Origin: Wuchereria bancrofti
Taxonomy: Eukaryota; Nematoda; Chromadorea; Rhabditida; Onchocercidae
NCBI GenBank assembly: GCA_005281725.1
Contig: SSBO01000012.1
Location: forward strand, 3,144,194-3,208,193
Direction of reading: 5' to 3'
DNA length: 64,000 nucleotides
Both the position numbers and the translations under genes were made by a program. Each line of letters starts with the position of its first letter. The stretch's first letter is position 1. Below the pieces are notes generated by a model. The model was not told the origin of the DNA. It made no database searches and worked only from the letters and a program-made list of their open reading frames with translations. Below, piece after piece: positions 1-13,200 of this stretch.

Positions 1-2200
1 ATACTTCATTTTTATGTTTCGGTCTTTGACTTTTATAAAACAAAAGATTTAGGAGACTTATTAGAAGTAATTGCTTCAACTACCAAAATATGCATCTGCT
101 CGAACTGAAACCAGCCCAGTAAATCCGGTGTTTTATTTATTATTATTTATAAAATGCAAAATGGAATACTGGTTGGGTAAAATTTATAGATGAAAGGCAA
201 GTAACAGGACACTGTTCAGAAAAATATAATTCTTTTTTTCATACAAACACTCTTTAATAACACTCAATTTTAGCATTTGCATATCAGCACCAAGAAGAAG
301 TTTTTAAAATAAATGAGCGGAGGCATTTTAGCATAATCATAACTGCTTGCTTTGTACAAGAGCCAATAACAAATTTAGTATTGCGATAGCGATAGTTATG
401 GTGGTGATAGCCAGGGTGGCAATAGTGATAGCGACTATAGAGACAATTTCTGTGGCTAGTCTAATGATGATAAAACATGCAGTACTAGTAGGAATTGCAG
501 TAAACGATAAGTTGACAAATTGTAAATGAAGAAAAATTCATTCATTAAATTTAGTTCATGACACAGCTGTTAATACATTCATTATTTTATCAATTTAAAG
601 GCATTAATACATACAGCAAACTTTAGGAAATCTTATTTTTATTCATAATTCGACATGATCAAAGGATAACTGACCAAATATGCATACCATCAGTCGGATA
701 AATTTGTTAGTCCACATCGATAGCTCTTTGAACAAGCAATTTGGAGAGGATATTTATGTTGAAAAGTATGGTGCTGAGGAATTTTTGAGAGAATATCTGT
801 TACAATAGTGTTATTAAACTTGCATGTTACTATAACCATATCCTCATTGTTACAGAATCGCTCGGTCTTTATCACACATACCGTATCACCTAGTTACTTG
901 TTTCTATTTATTGTGGCAATTGGTTATATATTGAAATCATAAAATTCTTTAGCAGAGAAAAGTACATTCTGATGTTAGCGCGTTAGTAGAAGACATTACT
1001 GCTAATTATTAATTTCTACAATGCAAAACCAAACGATTTGTAGGATAATGGAAACTTGTCGAGAAATTTTATGAACAGCCTGAACAGTTCAAAGCCAGTT
1101 GGGCCATGTTGAAGTGTTGAAAAAGATACTGTTACATGTTTACTTGCAAACTGAGTCGTCCATAAATCTGAAAAAATACAAATTGCCACTTGCATATAGA
1201 GGATATCGGGTTGTCTTATTACAGTGTAGAGCACCCAGTAATCTGATGTACCCGATATCCAAGTAATCGCAAGCGAACCCAGAATAACTTATCATATTGC
1301 ACGGATATATATATGAAATATACAGAAAAAATTATATATATGAAATATGCAGAAAAAATTCTACTTATATTGATATTTTTTATATTTTTACATAAATTTA
1401 CATTTTGTCAGCTCCAATGTAATTTCATACTAGGTGTAATGTGCAAAAATTTCTGGAATACATACATCCATGTTGCAGTGCACTTATTGCAAAAATATTT
1501 GCAATAAGTGCACTGCAATAAAAAAAAATTAACGCGTTTTCGAATTGATTTATTTTATAGTAGAAAATATTTTGTTCATTATTTCACTTGTTTAGCGATA
1601 CATTATAAACGTTTTTCATAAAATTGCTACAATAAATTGATAGTTTATTATTAGCGTTGCCCTATGACGATAATGCAAATTTTTTTATTATATTTATTTT
1701 TCGTTACTAACAGCAAGAATTCTGAATAATTTATTTCTTTAGTATCAAACAAACCAAGTTTCGTCTTACAGCCAACGTAAGCACTTGAAAACGACTTGCA
1801 GCTCATTCGCTAATTTTTAAATAAGTTAAATGGATTGCAAAAATTTTCAATGTATGGTTGGTTGCCTTCTTAAATATAAGGGTGTCAAGTCCATTAAAAT
1901 ATTTTCAATGATTAATCCCATGATTGGATTTAAAATTCCGAGTTGCAATTATCTTTTCACATTAGCAGTGCTGAAAATCCTTGAGAAATTCATTATATAT
2001 TATTCATTGATGGCAAACGATCTCAGATCATATACCGACGTTTTGATCTGGCAAGATTCTCTTCTTGGCTACAGTATCCTGTCAATCGTCTCTAATTTTC
2101 TTCATAATGATAACGATTGCACAACAACAGTAAGTTTAAGAAAGCTACTGAAGCAAAGACAATGAACTTATCCAGAAAGATAATTTAATTCTGATTGTGC
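1..2200. other. Gene-poor AT-rich stretch
   Basis: No gene is supported here. The longest open frame is 1830-2165 (+, 111 codons). It matches no family I know and lacks clear splice or start context. A 46-bp palindrome lies at 1473-1518 and is listed separately. The rest is AT-rich sequence with short chance frames. Confidence 0.6.
1473..1518. repeat. 46-bp near-perfect palindrome
   Basis: Bases 1473-1495 are the reverse complement of 1496-1518, with a single A/A mismatch one step from the centre (1494/1497). There is effectively no loop, so it could extrude as a cruciform. The core word is cagtgcacttattgcaaa. I see no flanking target-site duplication that would mark it as a transposon. Confidence 0.9.
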
Positions 2201-2212
2201 TCTGAGCTAAAG

Positions 2213-3010
2213 ATGAACTTCGCGCTTTCTACATGTAACCGATTTGTTGTTAGGACAGTTCACCACTGCTTCTCTTTGTCCAGTCCACTTTACAGTTGTT
2301 TTCGCTTTGTCAAGTTGGCCCTTTTTCTTTGATTAGTTTATTTGATGACTACTCTGTTTACCCCATACATTTTTACCTTCTACTGAATAAACTAATATCA
2401 GCAATGTATTCAGTTTGAAGCCAATGGTGTCATTTTACTGTGCATATAACATAAGTTTATTCCCGTCCTTTCTGACACAGCTGGCAATCCTTATGAAACT
2501 CCATCAGTGGAACATGTTGAGCTACACGCTAAATTCTCATTATCATTTGTTGTTTCGGAAGACGGCCAGATTTCAGTTCTTTCCAGTTCCTTGACTAATC
2601 ACAAGTCGGTATGGAGTTTTAAGAAATTTTACTTCACCAGAATTAAATAAGCTTTCCAAGATAATGACTAGTACCTCCTAAATCTTGCAAAAGCTGATCG
2701 TAAAAGTTTGGATACTGTGAAGGGTAAAATCTGCCAGCGTATGTCTGAAAGATGGAAAAAGGAACGGAAAGCTAGCTTGTTTTTTGCAGGACGGAAGATA
2801 TATCATCAGAAAGAAAGGACGTAATCATTTCAAAATGTTTGATCTTTCATTCAAGAGAACCAAGAGCTGATGGAAACAACTGTTTCATCCAGATCAACAT
2901 CAAGTTGGAGAGTGAATAAAAAGCGCCTACATCAATTTGTAGCCAAGAAGAAACTGCACTTTTATTGCTTAAATTTAATGACCAAAAATACAAGGAAACA
3001 TAAAGTGGAA
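2213..3010 (+). pseudogene. Coding-like fragments in shifting frames, unidentified
   Basis: Several blocks read like protein but do not share one frame. An ATG at 2213 opens about 39 codons. A block from 2471 to about 2605 begins SDTAGNPYETPSVEHVEL. A block at about 2687-2830 contains DTVKGKICQRMSERWKKE. A further block at about 2930-3030 is basic. Frames change and stops intervene between blocks, and I found no donor/acceptor pairs that join them in phase. It could be a decayed gene or retrocopy, or an ordinary gene whose introns I cannot see. I do not recognise the protein. Confidence 0.25.
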
Positions 3011-3349
3011 AAAATTAGTACCAGATAATATAATCTGAAATGCTTCGAGGCACTGGAAGTTCTACACAACCCATACAGACAGTAGCCAAATACTAAATTT
3101 TGATGTTTAGCAGGGGCACTGTTCTTTAAGCGTATAATATTGAAAAGACTTAAAGGAACATAAGCAGTTCAAAAAAATGTTGCAGCTAGTGATGATGCTT
3201 TAGACAAGAGACCCGAGAAAAAAGATTTTAATGAATAAGTGTTGAAAATCAAGTTTAAATTGATAAGCGAAATTTCTGTGAAAAAGAAGGAAAAGAAAAC
3301 CACTATTCAGCGGTTATGAAGAGATATATCATCTATTCACTTATTTATA

Positions 3350-6300
3350 TCCTTTTAGGTATATACAATTGTGTTCCTTTTTAATTGCATTCTATGAAAT
3401 CATCTTAATCAGTGACCATTTGCTGACTATATTGTCCTATTCATGTTTAAGTTCTTCATCTTAGCTTCGACTCAGCTTGGAAAAGATCCTATCAGAAAGT
3501 TACATGCTATGCTGATGATTCCCAAAATCAAAATGCAACATAACTGAAATGCAAGTGAAGGTTAAGTAATGCAAGGTTAATCTTATGTCTCAGTAGTGCA
3601 ACTGGTTTGTAACTTAAAAAAAAAAACTGGAACTACTTGCAAGAAAAATTTATTTTGGTAGAACAAAAAAAAGACATGAACCTGAATATAAAGTAGTATT
3701 TATTTCATTTTTTGGTTAAAAATTCTTTAGTTCTTAGTTTTTAACGAAAAAATTTCCTAGTTTTTCAGCAAAAAAAAAGGAATGAAAAATACTTTATATT
3801 CAGGTTCAAGCCCTTTATTTCTGCTTTTAAATGCCCTTTTTTTCTGCCCTTTCTGTTTTCTGCAAAAACCCTAGCAGATCGCCGAGCACGTTTTTTTTCT
3901 TCCAATTTAATTCAACTAAATAAGGATAATGGAGTGGCCAAATAATTTCGGATAGTTTTCCATTTAATTTAATCAGTTTTTTTCTAAGCTCTGTCTTACG
4001 CTTTTCAGTTGCAAGGTGGAGAATCATTCCTTTCGTAAAAATCTTCCTATGCAAGTAATTATTTATGCATTTACTTATATAGTTTAGCTTAGTTAGTTTA
4101 AAAAGCAAGAAGCCACGCAGTTAAACACTATGGTTTAGATTTAAATGAGAGTAAACTGTGAGAACAAACATTTTCCAACATACGAGGAAGGAGTCAGTTG
4201 ATGGCTACGGGACGCAGTGCTGCACAAAATTGGCGAGACCACCCACGATGTTTGTTGTTTTTTATTAAGCGTCAACAAAGCGCAATGAGCGTTAATCCTT
4301 ACCGTTATCAACACTTAATTTTTGATAGTGGGGAAGTGATTCTAGAATCGTTTGCGTAAATAATAAATACCACGTTGGAGTGTTAACGTATTGCTTTTAT
4401 TGAATTGGAGTTTTCTCTTCAGCAAATTGAATTTAATATAGGGATTAAAATGCACTTTGCTTTGTTTCTCTCAAGACATCAAGTATAAACTTATAAAATG
4501 TACGACTATTTGTTCCTCCCTCTACCTACAAAACATCTGAAGTTTTTTCAACTTCCATTTTCAGAGTATATATCCCGCAACTATTTTTATAATTGCTCAG
4601 CAGTTTACTAGAGTATTATTCGGAAGGCCCTGTTGATCGTGTTTAGAAAGCAATAATTCTCAAAATCCTACACCTCAGATTAGTCAACAGCTTTTTGTTA
4701 ACTTAACACTTGCTTATTAATCTTTTAGTATCACCAGCGACTATTCTGGAAAAAATGATTATCGATCTGATCATAAAAAAGATCAATAAGTTTCCGATTT
4801 TTGTTCTATTGTTTTTTTAGTAGGTAAAGATTACTTAGTAATAGTTTAGACAGGAAGTATGAAATTTTCTAATTGATTTCCTTTGATACTAAACTATTGA
4901 AGGAAACGCTGAACAAAAAAAAAACTGTTTTTAATCCATGACTTTCAACCATACTGTTCTGGCAAATTTGAAATCTAAGGGTGCGACTTATCGGAAGCTT
5001 CGACACATTATGTTTATTCCTTTTCCTTTTTTCTTTCGCTACTGAAGAGAATGGAAGCAAATGATTTAAACAGTAGAGTCCAAGATGACCACATTCCTAC
5101 ATTTATCACTTGTTTCCGATATACAATCAATGGCATAAAGTTAGGACAGATGTGGGAAGAAGAATGACCAAACGATGATTGTCCATGCATTAATGAGTTT
5201 TATTTTGGTCTCCTTTTTTACGAATTTACGTTATTGATGATTATCAGTGTTATGATAAAAAGACGAATATGAAAATCTACCTATCCACTTCCATTTAAAA
5301 TTACTTCAGCAGAAGATTTTTGAGTATGTAAGTTTCCCTATCCTTTTCACAAAAATAGTGTATATTTTATTGTCGTTTAGAATATGAGAGTAAAAATCTC
5401 AGGATTTTGTTTACAAACTCGAAAACACAATTACATAATGAGTGAAATAACTTATGCGTTTGAATACGATATTTCTGGGGTGAATAAGAGACCATTAGCT
5501 GCGTTTGTATGTTTCCCCTTGATTCATAAAGAATGTTACTAGAACTATGTTGTCATAAAACAGATTATCAACAAAAATAATTAAATTACTAGCAAAATAT
5601 TCCGACAATATATGATAATGCTGAAATTGGGAAAACATATGCTTATATTACAGCAAAAAAAAAAAAAAGATTTGCATTATTGAACTGATTTAGTCAGTAA
5701 TTAAGTTGTTGATATGATTGACCTACTGAAGATGTCATGATGTGGCGAGAAAGTGGCAGCAACTAAAATGTTAAAGTGTGATAAAATTGGTAAACATACA
5801 AAATAAGTCTATTCAACCATATTCACCGGCAGCTGATCAAATTGAACCTTTGAATAAAAAGAAATGATTCAAACATTTTTTAGCAGAATAGCAACATCAT
5901 TTTAATACTATTGATGGATTGTTTATTTATTATAATAGGTTGACATTGTGCAGTGACATTTAGAATGACAACTTTCCGAATAGGGGAATGACAGTGGTGA
6001 AAATGGACATATGAGAAGTCTAGTAGTAATTGAATAAAATACAGAAAAAGGAAAATATGAGAACTTCCGAATCGTGACATATAGATAAAGTAATATTGGC
6101 AGTAAAAGTAGAGCGATCAAAATTCGGGTTAAAGAGTAATTGGATAAAACCTGAAAATAAAACAACAAAAAAAGGAAATATATAGGAGTCAGTGAACAGC
6201 TAAAAGTTAATGGATTCATAACATAATAAAAAAATTCCAGAAGTTCATACAGGTGACGCATTTTTTTTCATTCATAAACCATTTTAACTTATTTCATTTT

Positions 6301-8200
6301 GAAAATGGCTTTAAAATATTTGCCAATTAATGAAAGACATCAACTTTATTTTGTTCTTTCATATTTAGAAAAAAAAGACGTATTAGATGCTATGACAGTT
6401 TTAATTTTCTGCTGGTAAAATAATTCATTTTCAAAAATTCACACAAAACGTAATCCGCCACTGCTGAACGAACGAAAAATTAAAGAGTTATTCAAATGAC
6501 TTATTTTTTAATGCTACATTAGCGTTCTAAACCTGCAATGTTTTTTCACTTTGAAATGTCTAAAGCCGAACAAAAACAAAATGACAATTTGTGATACTAA
6601 AAAGAAGCCCAAACAAAACCTGAAAGGAATACTATATTACTTTATCCCCAGTTTTCCTTAGTTTCTGAAATTGAAATACTTGGTAGTAGGAAAATGAAGA
6701 TGAGGAAGAAGATGAAATGGACAAGGAACGTTGAATTAGGAACATACCTATTTACATTTTGTATTGCCGTATTTTTTGAAGGGAGCTCTTAAACCTAATA
6801 ACAGTCTGACATGAAATAACATCATCTTTGATACTTAGAATCTAAAAAATTTTAATCATTATTTTTTCAGGGATTGATTTTCGATTTTTTAACCCAATAA
6901 ATCCAGATTTCAATGAAATATTAACGCCACTAAATAAAATATTTTGAATACATGCTTTTATTTGCTTGTAATACTATTTCCAACAGTGAGCTAGGAATGG
7001 TAAGCTAAAAAAGACTTGCAGATAAATTTTATAAAAGTAAGTTTCTGCATAAATAAAATTTGTTGTGAGATGTATTTTCCAACTTATTTGTTTTGTAGTC
7101 TTTTTGGTTGCTTAAAATACTACTGTGAATGACTAATAACTTCTTAAATTTTTTTTTCAATGAGCATACAAAATCGAAGTAAATTTCATAAATCGTTTAT
7201 TTTTCAGTGTTAAAAGTCAATTTGACTTTTTAATATTTAAAAGGATATAAGTATTGAGGTCCACCAATCAGTTTTTCTGAGAGCATCTCAAGCAATATCA
7301 AGTCAGAAAGCTTTTAACCAAATTGCGCCACAAAAACGACAATTACAAGATGTTTATTATTTGCAGCTGAAAATAGTTCATCAAAAGGCATTACTTTCAA
7401 CTAATTGATTAAACCCCATCATAACTATTGGATTTAATTACTGCTTAAGCTTATTTTTTAATTGGCACTTGAACCGAATTTACTGTACTGATAATTCAAA
7501 ATTTTATTATAATTTATTGTTATGTCGTTCCAATACCATCACATTTTTTCACTGCAGTTTCAAATAAGCTGCACCCGGAAAATTTCATTTCTGTCAATAC
7601 TGACACAGAATGTTTCACTTTTTACATCAATAAGGAGCAAAAATGAATTATATCTTAAACTTCTGAGTTTTTCACATCATAGAAAAACTATTGCAAATGA
7701 ACACAGATATGATTGGAATATGCAATAAGCACATACATGATAGGATATTTGTATCAAAAAAAATGCAGTAAAACGAATATTTGCTTACACTGCAGCTAAT
7801 ACATTTGTGGGTGAGAAGAGCTGTGGAATTCAATCTTAAAAAGCGAAGATTTATCCGTACAAAAGTTTGCGTGGCATTAAAAATATCGGTATTTATATTA
7901 ATTTTTTGAAAATAACAAACGATTTTTAAGCAGTGAAATTTGAATAATATCGTTGTAAGACGACAAGAATGGTAGCTTATACTGATTCAATGTTATATTG
8001 ACTCAACTTAATAGTTAAAATTATTTAAAAAACATGATTTTTTTTAAAACAAATGTGGAATGAATTTTTTGTTCTTACTCAGTGAGTTGCTGCTTGCATG
8101 AATGCGCTTGTTGCAGTGCATAGCGACATACTCAGACACTTGAAGTTCTCACTAAAATTTAAGCTCGTAGCAAAATAGATCCTGGGGTTCAAATTAAAAG
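3350..8200. other. Gene-poor stretch
   Basis: No supported gene. It contains a fold-back at 3677-3808, a poly-A tract near 5654, and chance frames at 3827-4108 (-) and 5923-6261 (-) that are lysine-rich or hydrophobic and show no family match. Confidence 0.6.
3677..3808. repeat. Fold-back inverted repeat, about 132 bp
   Basis: Bases 3677-3695 (core gaacctgaatataaagta) and 3790-3808 are perfect reverse complements, 19 bp long. The inner flanks are also partly complementary (tatttcatttttt against aatgaaaaata), so most of the unit could form one imperfect hairpin. Size and structure recall a miniature inverted-repeat element, but no target-site duplication is evident. Confidence 0.75.
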
Positions 8201-8207
8201 TTGAAGC

Positions 8208-8513
8208 TTAACTTGACACGTTTACGCTCTCTGATGTATGCGCCACTTCAGGGTCTGATATATCACAATCGGCATCTTGAAATTCGGTAGTACGTTCAAA
8301 ATCAATCAAGATTTCTCGGTAATATAATTCAAAAAGGATTAGAGTTTTCTGTGTAAGCAAAAGAAGTGCATAAGTTATTGGCACAGTGTAATGTGAGCTA
8401 AAAATTGTTGTGGCAAGGAAAGCTGAAGCTAGAGAATGTATGATATGTGTAAAAGTAGCAGCAGACCTCAACTTCTCAAAGCCAGTTAAAAGCCTCCTCC
8501 AAGTTGAATTCAT
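8208..8513 (-). CDS. Putative small membrane protein (101 aa), hypothetical
   Basis: An uninterrupted frame runs from ATG at 8513-8511 to TAA at 8210-8208. Composition is balanced and less AT-biased than nearby chance frames. It opens MNSTWRRLLTGFEKL, has a hydrophobic centre (about residues 22-72, one or two possible membrane helices) and an acidic, Ser/Thr-rich tail containing DADCDISDPE. I do not recognise a family. The start lies only 70 bp from the myosin light chain ATG on the other strand, so the two would share a promoter. It could be a single-exon gene, one exon of a larger gene, or a chance frame; no splice signals were needed. Confidence 0.4.
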   Translation of the reverse strand: MNSTWRRLLTGFEKLRSAATFTHIIHSLASAFLATTIFSSHYTVPITYALLLLTQKTLILFELYYREILIDFERTTEFQDADCDISDPEVAHTSESVNVSS

Positions 8514-8583
8514 TGTACATTCTGTTTGTGCCACGTTACACTACCAGTTCCTCTCTCTCTCTTCTCTTCATTACGCGTTAACG

Positions 8584-10174
8584 ATGGTGAGTTCTTCTAT
8601 TTTCACTTTTATTTTTGCCATCAACACTTTCAATTTTAACTGAGAAATTTAGTGCAAAAATCGCATGATCCACTGGAAATTTTAGATCAGTTTCAGATTT
8701 ATCTCCTTGTTTAAATGATGAGAGCCACACAAGAAATTGATCTTTACTTACCTAATTTAGTAGATATGTTTTGTATATTATTAGCATCATATGTTTATGG
8801 AAAAGAGAATATATTTTCACAAAAACTGGCCTAAATTTTTTACACATAAGTAGCTCTTGAAAATTTATCACACTAGGAACAATGAAGTAAATTATTTTCT
8901 TACTATAATTTTTGTAGTCAAAAGCAGCAAAAAAGAAGTCAAGTAAGAAAAAGTCTGGCTCAGAAGCAGCTCAGTTTGATCAAAAGACAATCCAGGAATT
9001 TAAAGAAGCATTCGGTATTATGGACCAAAATAAGGATGGCATAATTGACAAACAAGATCTAAAGGATCTCTATGCAATGATGGGACAAATTGCATCAGAT
9101 GCTCAAATTGATGCAATGATCAAGGAAGCTCCTGGACCCATTAATTTTACTGTTTTTTTAACATTATTTGGAGAAAAATTAACAGGTAATCTATTAATTA
9201 GAGATATTAGGATTACTTATATACTGCGCCCTTCATACTAGCTGTTTAGTGATTTGTTTTAATCCATCCATTCATGAATTAAGTTGATGATGAAACAAAT
9301 GATTCAACCAGTTTATTACTAGTTCTTACTTACATTCTACAGTAACCGAGAATGATAGTTTGATTGACACATAGAAATTTTCCTAGTTATTATTCAGTTT
9401 CTGCTTAATTGCTGGCGAATTTCGCCTAACTCTACCGATCATGTTCCAACTTTTCCTTAAAAAAATCAGGAATGAAATGCTTTGTCGATGTTTCAGCTGA
9501 GTAACAGCTGTTCGATGTTTTCATTCTGTTAATAATTTCTTCATTCACCGTCAGTGACAACAGCAAAGATAAAAAAGCGCAAATGACTGAATATAACGAC
9601 TTCAGGAACGGATCCAGAAGCAACGATAATTGGCGCATTCCAGATGTTTGATAAGAGAGACTGCGGCAAAATATCAGAAGAAGAGCTATTAAAAATTTTG
9701 CAAAACAAACGAGGGGAACCATTTGACGATGATGAAATCAAGGCTATGTATAAGGTATCGTTTATTCGTTCATATTCCACTCTAGTCATAAATTGATATC
9801 AGATTTTGTAACGACCTAATTCTTCCTTTCATTATCAATTTTAATCTTAACTTAACCTTCAACTGAATCCAAGGACAGTTTTTTTACGATTCAATCGAGT
9901 CAATTCATTACTGCTAAACAACACTACTAACAACGTTTAGAATAAGTACGTGATCATTAGTGGTGTTTCTTTTGTGAACTACTCGAACCATTCTATCGAA
10001 CCAGTAATCAAGTATTTCTTCAGCATCCGTTAGCAATATAACTAAATTTCTGTTTTCCCTGTTTTGATATTATTCATTCAGGGCAAGCCGCCAGTTGAAA
10101 ATGGCCAAGTTGATTACAAAGCATTTGCTCATTTGATAACAACGGGCGCTGCTGAAGAACTTGCTAAAGCATAA
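8584..10174 (+). CDS. mlc: Muscle myosin regulatory light chain (170 aa)
   Basis: This is the regulatory light chain that wraps the myosin lever arm in muscle thick filaments. There are four exons, 8584-8586, 8918-9185, 9606-9754 and 10082-10174, all phase-consistent with GT-AG introns. Exon 1 carries only the start ATG before GTGAGT. The product opens [15 protein letters not shown] and is 170 aa, the same length as C. elegans MLC-1/MLC-2 as I recall them. A canonical calcium/magnesium EF-hand loop, [12 protein letters not shown], lies at about residues 38-49. Later EF-hand-derived repeats are degenerate, as is usual for this family. The end reads [11 protein letters not shown]. The sequence is so close to MLC-1/2 that orthology to that pair is safe, but which of the two cannot be told from one copy. 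A pyrimidine-rich tract (8551-8578) precedes the ATG. Confidence 0.96.
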
Positions 10175-10250
10175 TAACAGTAGCAATTCATTTGCATCGC
10201 TAAAATAATGTTACGGGAGCTTCTTTTGTATAATCCTTATTCTTAATTAA

Positions 10251-10256
10251 AATAAA
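10251..10256 (+). terminator. Polyadenylation signal AATAAA of the myosin light chain gene
   Basis: A canonical AATAAA lies 77 nt after the light chain stop codon, the expected distance for a short nematode 3' UTR. Confidence 0.75.
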
Positions 10257-10259
10257 ATG

Positions 10260-13200
10260 AAAAGATTTAATTAATCGCTCCACGAAACATCACTGATTTT
10301 ATTATCGTTTATTACTAATTAAAATATTTATGTTCAAGTAAGGGCGCTATTGCTGTCGGATTACATACTTATGTTCCATTCCTTTCTTTTTCCAACTTCA
10401 TTTACAGTATTTCCTTTCTCATACCTTTCTTTGATTTCTTTTGGATATGTTGTCCATACCCATTTTTTCTATCAAACTCATTCGCTTCTAATGATTATGC
10501 TAGAAGCAGTGATTCAATAATTTACAATGGAAATTTTGCACTGCTGTTTCTCGAAGCTGCAGAACAGCCTGCTTTTATATTTTCGGTAATGTTAGGCAAA
10601 CAAAAATAAACGACAATAGTGATCCGGCAGCTTTTGCGCACAAACTTGATGAACGATTCTATTTAGCCGACCTATTCGAGTTTACTCTGTAATGTTAGAT
10701 TCAAAATTTAATTTTATTATATACTCGCTGCTTTTGTTCCTCATCATTTTTCCCGCAAATTTTAATTTTGCTTTAAATTAAGGAAGTAAAAGGTCTAAAA
10801 TTTAATTGGTATTGATGAAATAATGTAATAAATATTATAGCACACCAAATATCAAAAGAAATAAAATTTTAAAGCAATATTCCTTTATTAAAATAAACTG
10901 CTATCACAAATAATAACAAAAAGCTTTTTTTTAAGTAACAATTACGCAGATATCAAAACCTAGGTAGCTTATTGAAACTTATCAACCATCTTATGTCAGT
11001 AAAAATATTAAGCATAATTTAATTACATCGAAAAGCATAATCAAACATGCAAATAACATAATTAGCAATCAAATAAATTATACCGTCTGTAGCAGGCAAC
11101 AAGAATATTTCGATATATATTGACGATCACACCATTAATAACATGATTGGATGCAATAGAAGAAATTAGATGAATAAGGTTTGAAAGGTTTGAAAGTGTG
11201 ATAAAATGAAATTGCGCCTCATTTTAATAGAACCAGGAAATTGCTATGATTTGCCAAATATCAGGATGGGTCGAGCAAAGAAAGTGCTACTATCGGTCGG
11301 TCATTGACAGTGGAAAAAAAATTTAAGTGGAAGTGAGGAATAATTAAAAAATACAAATATTTTGGGAAATAACTAAAAAGCACAACTGTAACGGGAGCAA
11401 TTTTTTAGTTCCACTTTTGATTTTTTATTCCTGTAGTTAATTCATATCTTATAGAAGGGGTGAATCAAGAATTCTAAAGATTTATCAAATTAATCTACCT
11501 CTTGAAATTTTATAAAAAACAACATGATGATGACATAGGTTCATGAAAGAATTAATGATTATATCCATCGTTATCATATCTTACTGATCTTCATACATTG
11601 CTCTTTGAAAATAATTCAAAATAAAATAAATTAAGAATTCATCAGTTGTGAAAATGAGCGCATCCTATTGCTTGTAGAGAAATAGCAAACAAATCAGGTT
11701 TCAAATCGCTTTAGTTTGAAAGTTATTAAATGAGTTTTTGGATAAAAAATCCGTTTTTACAGTTAGGATACCTGTAAAAACTTCAACAATTTGGATTAGT
11801 TCTCGATGACTTAAACCAATAAATTTCATTAGGAAGGAAAAAGCAGCAGATATTCTTAGGTTCTGAACTTAGTCAATCAAATCAAACGTTGTTTGTTGCA
11901 AAGCTTTAAATAAATAAAACTGACTAAATTTTAATACTCAATTACTGCTCCTATCTCGTTTAAAAATGTTCAGAAGAATAACAACTTTGTAGCATTTCAA
12001 AATACTTATTTACCATAACAAATGGAAAATTTTAACTTCATCCCATAGTTAGTCCATATGTGGATATCTAAAAAAATTAATATTTTAAGTCAAATCAATT
12101 TCCAGAGAATCTACCTTTTAAGTTTTATTTCACAGCTGCTAAACCTGAAGTGATATACCATGCTACATAAAAGAATAACTATACAAGCAAAGCTAATAAA
12201 AAAAAAAATTTGATAATGCAATTGAAAATCATTGACTGAATCATCGTGGATGTTTGTATTCGAGATTGAGTGATAAAGCCAAGTATTTAGTATCGTACAT
12301 TTCCGTATTTACAAAATAAATCTTACAGAGTTACAATTGAAGCAGTTGACATTTTTCAGCTACTTAATCTGCTATTCCAAAATGGCGATTAAGTGACAGA
12401 ACCAATTTAGCATGGAATTTCATATTTGGAACAGATGAACTTTGCTTTGGACATTTCGAATTGATTATATCTTCACTAAGAAGAAATACATTCTTCGAGA
12501 AGCCAATAGAAAAAACTCTAATTATTTAAATATTAATTAGATGGACTAATTTTCCAAGTGGATGATATGAATAATTTAGTGCACAGGGAGAAAAAATCTA
12601 TTTTTCAGTTCATTAAGAGCGCATTATAGCTACTCAGAAGTGTTCTCGGATGCTGAAAAGTGATGTACATATTGTCATTACTTTCCAGATTCTTTCACAA
12701 TGTTCTCATGGCTGACCTTTTGTTCATATGATTATGGTCGACATTTGACAAGCATGCAACTTCTAGTCTTGAGATAAACTGAAAATTAATAAACAAATGA
12801 AAAAAAGATTCTTTTTTGAAAAGCTCGCAAGTTCCTATTCTTGATTCTTCTTTCATTGTTAGAGAAAATTTCCCCTTGTCCTTCCTTCAGCACATTCTCT
12901 TTAGCTGGAGTCGTTACATTTGATTTACGATCACTTCCCTCTTCACAATAGTGCTGAATTAAATCGCTACTTTTATAGCACTGCATATCTTCGTCAAGTT
13001 AAGCAGAAATGAAATCATTCACTGATGGGATTGCACTGCTGCGATCCATTTGAAAATAAACTTATTAAATCTTTTCAAAGAAGATACAATATCTTTTCTG
13101 TTTTTACTCTCTTCGCTGCTAAATGTATTTGTAACTCTCCCATTTAGCAATCGTCCATTTTTTTTACTTCCAAATAATACATAAATGTAGAAGAAAGACA

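Noticed and set aside
5923..6261. 112-codon hydrophobic frame on the minus strand
   Set aside because: The composition follows the pyrimidine-rich strand (Leu, Phe, Ser, Tyr). No family motif or consistent splice model; resembles a receptor only by hydrophobicity.
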